Both the position numbers and the translations under genes were made by a program. Below, in pieces: positions 9,668 through 18,443 of a stretch of DNA of 64,000 nucleotides (positions within the stretch are counted from its first letter, which is position 1; every line of letters starts with the position of its first letter). Location: assembly GCF_900184945.1 (NCBI RefSeq), contig NZ_FXYF01000004.1, forward strand, positions 62,001-126,000, given 5' to 3'. Source of the DNA: Antarctobacter aquimaris (lineage in GTDB: Bacteria > Pseudomonadota > Alphaproteobacteria > Rhodobacterales > Rhodobacteraceae). The notes beneath the pieces were generated by a model that was given only the letters and a program-made list of their open reading frames with translations, did not search any database and was not told where the DNA came from.

Positions 9668-9893
9668 GGGACTGCCTCAGGTCTTGCCTTTTCTTATTGC
9701 GGCCAAGGTGCGGGGGCCTGTGGAAAAAGTCAATCGCGCCCGTCCTGCGGGTATCGATTGTGCGGCATATTCGCCCCACACCGGCTTCACTCCACGCCCC
9801 GCCCCCCGCCACAGCCGCTTTCCGCCCCGCGGGGAATCGCGTATGTTGCGGCTTCGACCTCTGCCACCACAGACCCTTGAGGGGAGCCCCCAG

Positions 9894-10681
9894 ATGCAGC
9901 AATACCACGATGCGCTCCGCACCGTCCTTGAGAAGGGCGAGGAAACCAGCGACCGCACCGGCACCGGCACCCGCTCCTACTTCGGCCTTCAGTGCCGCTA
10001 CCCGCTGGCCGACGGCTTCCCCCTCGTGACGACCAAGAAACTGCACCTGCGCTCCATCGTGCACGAACTGCTGTGGTTCCTCTCCGGCGACACCAACATC
10101 CGCTACCTCAAGCAGAACGGCGTCAGCATCTGGGACGAATGGGCCGACGCCAACGGCGACCTCGGCCCGGTATACGGCCACCAGTGGCGCCACTGGCCGG
10201 GCGCAAAAGGCACCATCGACCAGGTCCAGACCCTCATCGACCAGATCCGCAAGACGCCCGATTCCCGCCGCCTGATCGTCTCCGCCTGGAACCCGGCCGA
10301 CGTGCCGCACATGGCCCTGCCGCCCTGCCACACGCTCTGGCAGGTCCGCATCATCGGCCGCAAGCTGCACCTGCAACTCTACCAGCGCTCCGCCGACATG
10401 TTCCTCGGCGTGCCTTTCAACATCGCCTCCTACGCGCTGCTGCAATGCATGATCGCCCAGGTCACGGGGTATGAGCCGGGCGATTTTGTCCACGCCATTG
10501 GCGACGCGCACATCTACGCCAACCACATGGACCAGGTGGCCGAGCAGCTCTCGCGCACGCCCCGCCCCCTGCCCCGGCTCGCCTTCACCCGCCCCGTCAC
10601 CGATCTCTTCGACTTCCGCTACGAGGACATCACCTTTCCCGGCTACGATCCCCTGCCCGCCATCAAGGCGCCGGTGGCGGT

Positions 10682-10685
<4 letters not shown>
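9894..10685 (+). CDS. thyA: Thymidylate synthase
   Basis: A 263-residue ThyA that methylates dUMP to dTMP using 5,10-methylenetetrahydrofolate. Visible: folate/dUMP Arg loop DRTGTGTRS (20-28), catalytic Cys145 in [28 protein letters not shown], and HIYANHMDQ with the C-terminal [11 protein letters not shown]. The start at 9894 (MQQYHDAL) matches E. coli ThyA length and N-terminus; longer upstream frames are non-conserved. It overlaps folA by 4 bp (ATGA), so dTMP synthesis and folate recycling are coupled. Confidence 0.97.
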
Positions 10686-11167
<482 letters not shown>

Positions 11168-11195
11168 TTCATCAAAACAGACCAATGGAGAAGTT

Positions 11196-11714
11196 ATGTT
11201 TGGAAGCAAGAAAGATGACTTACCACAATGTGTCGTATGCGGCCGGCCAAGGCGAGGTCTGAATAGTGAAGGCGTTTGCATGGGCTGCGTCGAAGACGCG
11301 AGGCTTAAAGCCCGTGCAGAGAAAGTTTCGGCTGTCGCAGAGATAGACAACGACCTGAGAAGGAGAGCGGATGCTCTGCTTCTCACGACAGAGCCAACTC
11401 TAGATCAAGTGGAAAGCCGGCTAGGAATAGTTTCGGGATGCAGCGCATTAGGAATGCACATCTTTCGAGACCTGACCGCTGAAATCCGTGATGTAATCGG
11501 CGGGCGCTCAGGCGCATACGAGAAGGCGATGCGCGAAGCACGCGATTTTGCTCTATCTGATATGAGAATACAGGCGGCAGAATTGAACGCTGACGCGGTA
11601 GTTTCCGTAGATATCTCCGTCTCAGAGGTTACTGGTGGAGGTGGATTGTTTGGCGGAAAGGGAATGCTTTTGGTCTTCGCGTCGGGAACGGCGGTGAAAC
11701 TCACCGGCCAGTAA
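11196..11714 (+). CDS. Zinc-finger-containing DUF74/YbjQ heavy-metal-binding-fold protein
   Basis: A 172-residue soluble protein. The N-terminus carries a zinc-ribbon-like CVVC ... CMGC pair of knuckles (C-x2-C-x12-C-x2-C, about residues 12-29), then a charged helix (about 35-60). From about residue 75 the sequence matches the YbjQ/DUF74 fold: VSGCSALGMHIFRDL, the RSGAYEKAMREARDFAL helix, and ELNADAVVSVDISVSEV, with a Gly-rich loop. DUF74 proteins form ring-like oligomers; their role is not established. Base composition is unlike the neighbours, suggesting transfer. Confidence 0.8.
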   Translation: MFGSKKDDLPQCVVCGRPRRGLNSEGVCMGCVEDARLKARAEKVSAVAEIDNDLRRRADALLLTTEPTLDQVESRLGIVSGCSALGMHIFRDLTAEIRDVIGGRSGAYEKAMREARDFALSDMRIQAAELNADAVVSVDISVSEVTGGGGLFGGKGMLLVFASGTAVKLTGQ

Positions 11715-11952
11715 TACGCGGATTCTTTGATCGTATAGAGGGCTTTTAACTCAGAGCCTTGACACCCCCCGCCCGGAACAAGGGCCGCAGGCCCGCCGGG
11801 CGAGCGCCTGACCGGCCCCACCGGGCAGGCGCTTTGGCCGCCACCTGCGCGCACCTCGAAACACCTTCGGATGTGGCCCGATAAACCGCACCCGTTCGAC
11901 CCACGCAGCGCCTCCCCGCCGGTCAGTCGCCCGCCCGGCTTCTCACCCCGCT

Positions 11953-12144
11953 CCACGGCCCCTCTCGGCTCCAAACATCCCCATCAAGATCACCCGTCCC
12001 GGGCCTGACCCGGGACCTCGACCCGCCCCGCGCGCCCGGGACTCCGCGCCACGGCCCCTCTTGGCTCCACCCGTCCCCATCAAGACCACCCGTCCCGGGC
12101 CTGACCCGGGACCTCGACCCGCCCCGCGCGCCCCAGGGGCCAGC
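11953..12144. repeat. Two tandem copies of a 96-bp unit with a perfect palindrome
   Basis: A unit starting CCACGGCCCCTC recurs at 11953 and 12049 with few differences. Each copy has a 21-bp inverted repeat, GTCCCGGG-cctga-CCCGGGAC (11996-12016 and 12092-12112), followed by the same CTCGACCCGCCCCGCGCGCC segment. Such palindromes can form stable hairpins and resemble dispersed intergenic repeats in alphaproteobacteria. Function unknown. Confidence 0.75.
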
Positions 12145-12247
12145 GTCCCCCTAGGCGCCCGGACGGACACGACCCGGACCCAAGAACCGCCCGGCTTAAC
12201 CTTTTCTGCCGCAACGTCAGGCCAAACCGCCCGCCCCCGCGCCCGGA

Positions 12248-12299
12248 TTTTGTACAAAACGACATTTTTCGCGTACAGGACGTACAGAACGTACAAAAC
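12248..12299. promoter_or_regulatory. Cluster of GTACARRAC 9-mers upstream of parE
   Basis: A perfect palindrome TTTTGTACAAAA (12248-12259) overlaps one GTACAAAAC (12252-12260). Exactly 21 bp downstream begin three contiguous 9-mers: GTACAGGAC (12273), GTACAGAAC (12282) and GTACAAAAC (12291). The array lies about 170 bp before the parE start and looks like a multi-site binding region for an unidentified protein. Confidence 0.6.
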
Positions 12300-12469
12300 C
12301 CGCCCCCGGACCCGCGCGCCACAGCGCCCCGAACACCGCTACATCTGGTGTCCGCGCAGCGTTGCCCCCACAACGCACGCCCCCTTCACCCCGGCGCACG
12401 CCCCGTTTACCGCGCCTTCCCGCTCTGCCATACTGCGAGCCAACCAACCAGAACAAACCGAGCACACAC

Positions 12470-14428
12470 ATGGCCGACGATCTCCTCAAAGTGACCGAGA
12501 CCACCTCCTATGACGCCTCCTCCATCGAGGTGCTCGAAGGGCTGGAGCCCGTGCGCAAACGCCCCGGCATGTACATCGGCGGCACAGACGAACGCGCCCT
12601 GCACCACCTTGTCGCCGAGGTTCTGGACAACTCCATGGACGAGGCGGTGGCAGGCCACGCCAACCGCATCGAGATCACGCTGATATCGGATTACTCCATT
12701 GAAATCAAGGACAACGGCCGCGGCATCCCGATCGACCCGCACCCCAAGTTCCCCGGCAAATCGGCGCTCGAGGTGATCCTCTGCACGCTGCACGCGGGCG
12801 GCAAGTTCTCCGGCGACGCCTACGAGACCTCCGGCGGGTTGCACGGCGTCGGCGCGTCGGTGGTCAACGCGCTGTCGGATTCCATGGTGGTGCAGGTGGC
12901 GCGCGACCGCACGCTCTACGAGCAGCGCTTTTCCCGCGGCATCCCGCTCGGCCCGGTGCAGAAGATCGGCCAGGCCCCGAACCGCCGCGGCACCACCGTC
13001 ACCTTTCACGCCGATGAAGAAATCTTTGGACATCATAGGTTTAAGCCGCACCGCCTGTTCAAGATGGTGCGCTCAAAGGCCTATCTTTTCTCCGGTGTCG
13101 AGATCCGCTGGAAGACCGAGATCGAGGACGGCGACACACCGATGGAGGCCAGCTTCCACTTCCCCGGCGGGTTGTCCGACTACCTCAGCGAAACGCTTGG
13201 CGGGGCCTCCACCTACGCCGACAAACCCTTTGCCGGAACCGTCGATTTCAAGGAGAAATTCAACACGCCGGGCAAGGTCGAATGGGCGATCAACTGGACC
13301 CCGTCGCGCGACGGCTTCCTCCAGTCCTACTGCAACACCGTCCCCACCCCCGAGGGCGGCACCCACGAGGCCGGCTTCTGGGCCGCGATCCTCAAGGGCA
13401 TCCGCGCCTACGGCGAGCTGGTAAGCAACCGGAAAGCCACGCAAATCACCCGTGAGGACCTGATGACGGGCGGCTGCGCGCTGGTCTCCTGCTTCATCCG
13501 CGAGCCGGAGTTCGTCGGCCAGACCAAGGACCGATTGGCCACCACCGAGGCGCAGCGCCTGGTGGAAAACGCGGTGCGCGACCACTTCGACAACTGGCTG
13601 GCGTCAGACACCAAATCCGCGGGCGCGATCCTCGATTTCCTGGTGCTGCGCTCCGAGGAACGCCTGCGCCGGCGGCAGGAAAAGGAAACCGCCCGCAAGA
13701 CGGCGACCAAGAAACTGCGCCTGCCCGGCAAGCTGACCGACTGCTCGGCGAAGTCGCGCGAGAACACCGAGATCTTCATCGTCGAGGGCGATTCGGCCGG
13801 CGGCTCGGCCAAGGGCGCGCGCTTCCGCGAATTCCAGGCCCTCCTCCCCCTGCGCGGCAAGATCCTCAACGTGCTCGGCGCCGCCTCCTCCAAGCTGGGA
13901 CAGAACACCGAGATCCGCGACCTTTGCGAGGCGCTCGGCGTGGGCCTCGGGACCAAGTTCAACGTCGACGACCTGCGCTATGACAAGGTCATCATCATGA
14001 CCGACGCGGACGTCGACGGCGCGCACATCGCCTCGCTGCTGATGACCTTCTTCTTCACCCAGATGCGGCCGCTGATCGACCACGGGCACCTCTACCTCGC
14101 CTGCCCGCCGCTCTACCGGCTGACCCAGGGGGCGAAACGCCTCTACGTGGCCGACGACGCCGCCAAGGAGGCCGCGCTGAAAAAGGGCCTGGGCGGCAAG
14201 GGCAAGATCGACGTGCAGCGGTTCAAGGGACTGGGCGAAATGGACGCCAAGGACCTCAAGGAAACCACGATGGACCCGGCGACACGGACGCTGATCCGCG
14301 TGACCATCGACGAGGACGAACCGGGCGAGACCGGCGACCTGGTAGAGCGTCTGATGGGCAAGAAACCGGAACTGCGGTTCCAGTATATTCAGGAAAACGC
14401 GAGGTTTGTGGAGGAACTGGATGTTTAG
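12470..14428 (+). CDS. parE: DNA topoisomerase IV subunit B
   Basis: A 652-residue type IIA topoisomerase ATPase subunit that works with ParC to decatenate replicated chromosomes. GHKL ATPase motifs are EVLDNSMDEA, DNGRGIP and GGLHGVGASVVNALS; the transducer domain follows, and the TOPRIM domain carries IVEGDSAGGSAKGAR and DADVDGAHI; the C-terminus is the usual RFQYIQENA. Length and the lack of the GyrB-specific insert favour ParE over GyrB. The start at 12470 (MADDLLKV) removes a Pro/Arg-rich, non-conserved upstream extension. The 3' end overlaps the next gene by 8 bp. Confidence 0.95.
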   Translation: MADDLLKVTETTSYDASSIEVLEGLEPVRKRPGMYIGGTDERALHHLVAEVLDNSMDEAVAGHANRIEITLISDYSIEIKDNGRGIPIDPHPKFPGKSALEVILCTLHAGGKFSGDAYETSGGLHGVGASVVNALSDSMVVQVARDRTLYEQRFSRGIPLGPVQKIGQAPNRRGTTVTFHADEEIFGHHRFKPHRLFKMVRSKAYLFSGVEIRWKTEIEDGDTPMEASFHFPGGLSDYLSETLGGASTYADKPFAGTVDFKEKFNTPGKVEWAINWTPSRDGFLQSYCNTVPTPEGGTHEAGFWAAILKGIRAYGELVSNRKATQITREDLMTGGCALVSCFIREPEFVGQTKDRLATTEAQRLVENAVRDHFDNWLASDTKSAGAILDFLVLRSEERLRRRQEKETARKTATKKLRLPGKLTDCSAKSRENTEIFIVEGDSAGGSAKGARFREFQALLPLRGKILNVLGAASSKLGQNTEIRDLCEALGVGLGTKFNVDDLRYDKVIIMTDADVDGAHIASLLMTFFFTQMRPLIDHGHLYLACPPLYRLTQGAKRLYVADDAAKEAALKKGLGGKGKIDVQRFKGLGEMDAKDLKETTMDPATRTLIRVTIDEDEPGETGDLVERLMGKKPELRFQYIQENARFVEELDV

Positions 14429-15386
14429 GATTTTCGCACGCTCCGCACTTTTGTGCCTTGGCGCTCTCTCCTGCGCTGCCGTCGGCTACGCGGAGACATG
14501 GGAACAGAAGATCTCAGCCGCGCGGGAGAATGCCAGCCGGCTGGAACTAATGGCCGACGAACGGGGCGCGCCCATGCTGGGCACCCTCGACCTGCAGGCA
14601 GATGTGGCCGAATTCAAATGCCTGATCCTCGGTGAGATGCTGAACGCGGGCGATGTTGCCTCGCACATGGAACTCTTCGGCCCCAACCCTGCGGAAGAGC
14701 CGGACCTGAACGATCCCTATTCCATACGCCTGCACGCCATGGCCGATGCGAAATGGGCCTACCAGGCCAGCCTGATCGTGGACCTTTCCGAGGATCAGCG
14801 GCTGGAGATGTGGAACCTGACCTGCGACGGCAAGCTGGGCATTCCCGCCGGCCTTGTGACCGCTGACTGGACCACTCGCGCCACATTCCGGGTGGACGCC
14901 GGGGCCCTCTACGTGCTGGGCGATATCGAGGAGGGGTTCTTTGACGAGTTCCAGTCCTTCCTTCAGGAACATGAGATAAACCGCGTCTTTTTCGGCAGCC
15001 GGGGCGGCTCTGTCGGCGAGGCGGTCAAGACTGGAAAGCTGATCCGGCAGCTTGGGCTGGAAACCGATCTCTACGCCACCTGCGCCTCGGCCTGCCCGCT
15101 GGCCTACCTGGGCGGCACGCCGCGCCTCATCAACAACTGGCGCTTCAAGCTGGGCTTTCACCAGATGGCCTATGACGGCGCCGCGCTGGCGCTGGATCAT
15201 GAACTCTACGGGCTGGTGCGGGACTATGTCACCGAGATGGGCGCCAACGGCGATTTCGTCGTGACCGCCATGCAAAGCGCTCCGATCGACCAGATGCATT
15301 ACCCCGAGTTCCAGGAGATGTGCGACGCGGACATCACCTGGGTCCGCGGCAACTGCTCGCAACCCCATCCCTCGGTCCGTCGCTGA
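14421..15386 (+). CDS. Exported ClpP/crotonase-like protein (COG3904 type)
   Basis: A 321-residue protein with a signal peptide (cleavage near GYA-ETW). The C-terminal half resembles periplasmic ClpP-like proteins: a GSRGGSVGEA oxyanion-type loop (192-201), a CASAC segment holding candidate nucleophile S223, then YLGG and GFHQ with H247. The Ser-His pattern fits a serine-protease-like fold of unproven activity. The ATG at 14421 lies inside the parE 3' end with GGAGG 6 nt upstream, so parE and this gene are probably co-translated. The N-terminal half (30-150) is unrecognised. Confidence 0.75.
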   Translation: MFRIFARSALLCLGALSCAAVGYAETWEQKISAARENASRLELMADERGAPMLGTLDLQADVAEFKCLILGEMLNAGDVASHMELFGPNPAEEPDLNDPYSIRLHAMADAKWAYQASLIVDLSEDQRLEMWNLTCDGKLGIPAGLVTADWTTRATFRVDAGALYVLGDIEEGFFDEFQSFLQEHEINRVFFGSRGGSVGEAVKTGKLIRQLGLETDLYATCASACPLAYLGGTPRLINNWRFKLGFHQMAYDGAALALDHELYGLVRDYVTEMGANGDFVVTAMQSAPIDQMHYPEFQEMCDADITWVRGNCSQPHPSVRR

Positions 15387-15663
15387 ACCCGGCCCGCGTT
15401 CGGCTTGCCCGCCCGAGCGCACCGGGGTTCCGCGCATCGCGTGAGGGGCGAAGGTCGGCAAGACGCACCGCACCCCACGACGATATTTCGCGTCACCCGC
15501 CGCACGCCCCTTGCAAGCCGCCGACGGCTGCACACATCTTGTCCTGCATCCCCGACGATGCCTCACCGGTGACATCGCCCTGACCGCGTGTCAGGCAACC
15601 CTGCCCCCTCTGAGCGTCCATATCCCCGGCATCCCGCCGGCAAGTGTCGAAAGAGGAATTCCC

Positions 15664-15828
15664 ATGTCCAAGGACAAGAACCGCGGCAACAAGGAAGCCA
15701 AGAAGCCGAAGAAGGAAAAGCCCAAGGTCCTCGCCACCGCCAACAATGGCACCGGCAAGGAAACCGTGATCGCGGGCAAGGTGGTGGGCGGCAAGCCCTC
15801 CGGCAAGCCCGGCGGCAAGGCGGCCTGA
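15664..15828 (+). CDS. Small lysine-rich conserved protein
   Basis: A 54-residue, highly basic, low-complexity protein (KDKNRGNKEAKKPKKEKPK, then GKVVGGKPSGKPGGKAA). A GAGGAA ribosome-binding site lies about 8 nt upstream and a strong hairpin follows the stop, which supports a real gene. Similar short Lys-rich proteins of unknown role occur in proteobacteria. It may be disordered and bind nucleic acid; that is inference. Confidence 0.65.
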   Translation: MSKDKNRGNKEAKKPKKEKPKVLATANNGTGKETVIAGKVVGGKPSGKPGGKAA

Positions 15829-15836
15829 CCCCGGCA

Positions 15837-15863
15837 GAAGCGCGCCGGCCCCCGGCGCGCTTC
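15837..15863 (+). terminator. Hairpin after the small basic gene
   Basis: A perfect 12-bp stem (GAAGCGCGCCGG / CCGGCGCGCTTC) with a 3-nt loop starts 8 nt after the stop codon. No T-tract follows. Likely terminator or RNA-stabilising structure. Confidence 0.7.
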
Positions 15864-15981
15864 GCCCCCCGCGTGGCTGACGGTCAAGTCCGGCGCACCG
15901 GCCTTTCTCAGCCGCCCGGCAAGGGCTATCCTCCGGCCAGGTGTCCGCCTTCCGCAGCGCCTGCCCCACGCGAGGATGGCC

Positions 15982-17559
15982 ATGCCTGATTTCCTGCCCC
16001 TCAGATCCCTCGTCGCCGCCTGCGCGCTGGCCACGGCAGCCGCGGCCCAGGCAGAGGTTCCAGACCCGGTCCCCGGCCAGGACCCCGGCCCGCTGCCGCG
16101 CTTCGAGGCGCTGACAGAGGGCTGTTTCTACGGCCCGGTCCCCGATACCAACGACCTCTGCGGCTATGTCGTCGTGCCCGCCGCGCGCAACGCCGATGGC
16201 ACCCCGAACGGCACGGCCACGGTGCATGTCGCCGTGCTGGTCCTGCGCCCCGACACCCCCTCTGACCAAGACCCGCTGTTCCTGACCCACGGCGGCCCGG
16301 GCGGGTCGATCATGCCGGTGGGCCTGGGCGCGCAATACCGCGACGATCCCTGGCTGACCCGGCTGGGCGCGACTCGTGACATCGTGCTGATCGACCAGCG
16401 CGGTTCGGGCGCCAGTCGCCCGCTGCTGGACTGCGATGCCTACGGACGCGCGCGGATCGCCGGCGCGCGCGCAGGGCTGGACGCCGCCACGCAGGCCGAC
16501 CTTGTGGCAGTGGCGCTGGCCGGCTGTGCCGACGCGTTGAAAGCCGCCGGCCACGATGCCGCCGATTTCAACAGCGCCGAGATCGCTGCCGACATGGACG
16601 CCGTCCGGCAGGCGCTGGGTTATGACCGGATGCATTTCTACGGCCAGTCCTCGGGCACCTTCGTCGCGCAGAACCTGATGCGCGATTTTCCCGCCAGCCT
16701 GCGCAGCGTCATCCTCGACGGGCCCTACCCCGCCGCGCTGGACTTTGGCACCGGGCAGGCCGCGCTCAAGCAGGCCTCCTGGCAGAAGGTGATCGACGCC
16801 TGCGCCGCCGAACCAGCCTGCGACGCCGCCCACGCGGGCTTTGCCGACCGTCTGGAGGCCATCCACGCCGCGCTAAAGGACACCCCGGCGACCCTGACGC
16901 TGAATTTCGACGAGTTGCACCGCTACTGGGATTTCCTGCCCGCCGGCCCCGATGGCATTCCGCTGTCGACCCTGCCGCTCACGGCCGAGATGTTCAGCCT
17001 GGCCACCTTCAGCGCGCTCTATACCCCCGGTGGGCTGCGCTCGCTCCCCGGTCTGCCCGAGGCCTTTGCCGCCGATCCCAACACCGTCAAGGACGCCGCC
17101 CTGTTCCTGCTGACCTACTGGCCGGTGCAGCAGCTTGCGCATTTCACCGTGACCTGCGGTGACAAGGCGGGCTTTGACCTCGCGGATGTGGGGCTGGAAC
17201 AGGCCAGCCCGCTGATCCGCGACTACGTCGACTTCGACACGCGGCAATACGCGGTGGCCTGCGCCCGGCTGGACCTGCCGCGCCTGCCCGACCGCTATCA
17301 CCGGATGGTCGAAAGCGCGGTGCCCACGCTGATCCTGACCGGCGCCTTTGACGCCGCCACGCCCGAGGCCCTGCTGGACCTGATCCTGCCCGGCCTGCCC
17401 AATGCCACGGTCGCCCGCTTTGGCGACGGCGCGCATGTGCAGCTGACCCGGCCCGAGACCTGCGCCGACCAGCTTATCATCGACTTCGTGACAGAGCCCG
17501 AGGCCAAGCCGGACCTGACCTGCGCGCAGGCCCTGTCCTTCAGTTTCGCCGGCGAGTAA
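15982..17559 (+). CDS. Exported alpha/beta hydrolase, tripeptidyl-aminopeptidase-like
   Basis: A 525-residue secreted hydrolase. A signal peptide (cleavage near AQA-EVP) is followed by the alpha/beta core: HGGPGGS oxyanion loop (103-109), DQRGSGAS, nucleophile S223 in GQSSG, the acid D457 in GAFDAATP and H485 in DGAHVQL. The last part matches the TAP-like C-terminal domain of secreted aminopeptidases/proline iminopeptidase relatives. Several cysteines suggest disulfides. The start at 15982 is preferred to an ATG 6 nt upstream because GAGG then has correct spacing. It ends 6 bp before the convergent LuxR gene. The true substrate is unknown. Confidence 0.85.
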   Translation: MPDFLPLRSLVAACALATAAAAQAEVPDPVPGQDPGPLPRFEALTEGCFYGPVPDTNDLCGYVVVPAARNADGTPNGTATVHVAVLVLRPDTPSDQDPLFLTHGGPGGSIMPVGLGAQYRDDPWLTRLGATRDIVLIDQRGSGASRPLLDCDAYGRARIAGARAGLDAATQADLVAVALAGCADALKAAGHDAADFNSAEIAADMDAVRQALGYDRMHFYGQSSGTFVAQNLMRDFPASLRSVILDGPYPAALDFGTGQAALKQASWQKVIDACAAEPACDAAHAGFADRLEAIHAALKDTPATLTLNFDELHRYWDFLPAGPDGIPLSTLPLTAEMFSLATFSALYTPGGLRSLPGLPEAFAADPNTVKDAALFLLTYWPVQQLAHFTVTCGDKAGFDLADVGLEQASPLIRDYVDFDTRQYAVACARLDLPRLPDRYHRMVESAVPTLILTGAFDAATPEALLDLILPGLPNATVARFGDGAHVQLTRPETCADQLIIDFVTEPEAKPDLTCAQALSFSFAGE

Positions 17560-17565
17560 AGCCGC

Positions 17566-18357
17566 TCACGCCGACAGCAACGGCATGACCAGCGAAAACA
17601 GTTGCGCCTGCGAGGCGATCGCGCATTTGCGGTACAGCTGCTTGCGAAAGACCTTGACCGTCTGCGCGCTGACGCCCAGTTGCAGCCCGATCGACATGGA
17701 ACTGTGGCCGCGCAGGATCAGCAGCGCGACCTCGGCCTGGCGGCGACTCAGACCGATGCCATGCTGGCGCTCCAGCGCCGCGATCAGCTGCTCGGCCAAC
17801 GCGGACTCGGTGAAATCGCCGCTGGAGGACAGCCCGGCCCACTGCATCCTGCTCAATCCGCAGGCAATCGGCGCCAGTCTCTGGGCAGTGTCCAGGTCCC
17901 GTGCGGAAAAGATGCGGCCCGAACTCGCGTCCTTGCCCAGGCAGACCTGCACCGACACGCCCGTCGCCGGGTAGCTGACAAAGGCAATCTCGTCGATCAG
18001 GGTGGTGCGCCGGTAATAGGCCGCGAAATACTCGTTCCGGTGGAACTGGTCGGGGGCGATGTCGCGCAGGCGGTACAGCCCCTCGGGCACCCGGCGGACG
18101 TGCAGGTCATGAAAGGGATCCAGAAGGTAGGCGCCGGGAATGTAATCGCTTTCCAGCTTTTCATGCACGCGGGGTTCGCGCGTCCGGGTGAACAGCACCT
18201 CGGGGCGGCGCGACTGGAAGTAGGTCAGCATCGTGGCGTTGTCGATGTCGAGGCAACGGTCCAGCCAGGCGTAGAACACGGCGGCGAAATCTTCGCTTCC
18301 CAAGGCACCGATTGCCCTGCCAAGGTGGTGTTCGGCGGAATTGGGGAAGGCCCGCAT
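17566..18357 (-). CDS. LuxR-family regulator, likely local regulator of the transporter operon
   Basis: A 263-residue protein with an unrecognised N-terminal sensory part (about 1-190) and a C-terminal LuxR/GerE helix-turn-helix (LSRRQAEVALLILRGHSS, then IGLQLGVSAQTVKVFRKQLY). It is divergent from the polyamine-type ABC operon and separated from it by an 86-bp region with inverted repeats, so it is the obvious candidate regulator. The start at 18357 (MRAFPN) was chosen because the longer frame runs through the palindromic control region. Confidence 0.85.
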   Translation of the reverse strand: MRAFPNSAEHHLGRAIGALGSEDFAAVFYAWLDRCLDIDNATMLTYFQSRRPEVLFTRTREPRVHEKLESDYIPGAYLLDPFHDLHVRRVPEGLYRLRDIAPDQFHRNEYFAAYYRRTTLIDEIAFVSYPATGVSVQVCLGKDASSGRIFSARDLDTAQRLAPIACGLSRMQWAGLSSSGDFTESALAEQLIAALERQHGIGLSRRQAEVALLILRGHSSMSIGLQLGVSAQTVKVFRKQLYRKCAIASQAQLFSLVMPLLSA

Positions 18358-18358
18358 G

Positions 18359-18427
18359 ATACCCCCTTGGGGGTATATACCCCCCGATCCGGCCAACTTA
18401 GCGTGATACTCAGGTATCCGGGGGTAT
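18359..18427. promoter_or_regulatory. Palindromic control region between luxR-type gene and ABC operon
   Basis: A perfect palindrome ATACCCCC-TT-GGGGGTAT (18359-18376) is followed at once by another half-site ATACCCCCC (18377-18385), and an inverted half-site GGGGGTAT lies at 18420-18427. Four copies of one 8-bp half-site in an 86-bp divergent promoter are hard to ascribe to chance and likely bind the LuxR-type protein. Binding is inferred. Confidence 0.6.
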
Positions 18428-18443
18428 GGTACAAGGGGAAACG

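Larger units (their letters stand above)
11715..12469. other. 755-bp gene-free stretch between the DUF74 gene and parE
   Basis: No credible gene is seen. It holds a GC-rich 96-bp tandem repeat (11953-12144) with palindromes, an AT-richer stretch near 12195-12225 that could be part of a promoter, the GTACARRAC repeat cluster (12248-12299), and the parE leader. Open frames crossing it on both strands have no recognisable protein character. Confidence 0.7.

Noticed and set aside
7214-9880. Plus-strand frame of nearly 890 codons opposite the Slam and lipoprotein genes
   Set aside because: Codon-position GC bias and the lipobox/barrel features support the minus strand.
11953-12144. CRISPR array
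   Set aside because: Only two units of 96 bp with no short repeat-spacer alternation and no cas genes.
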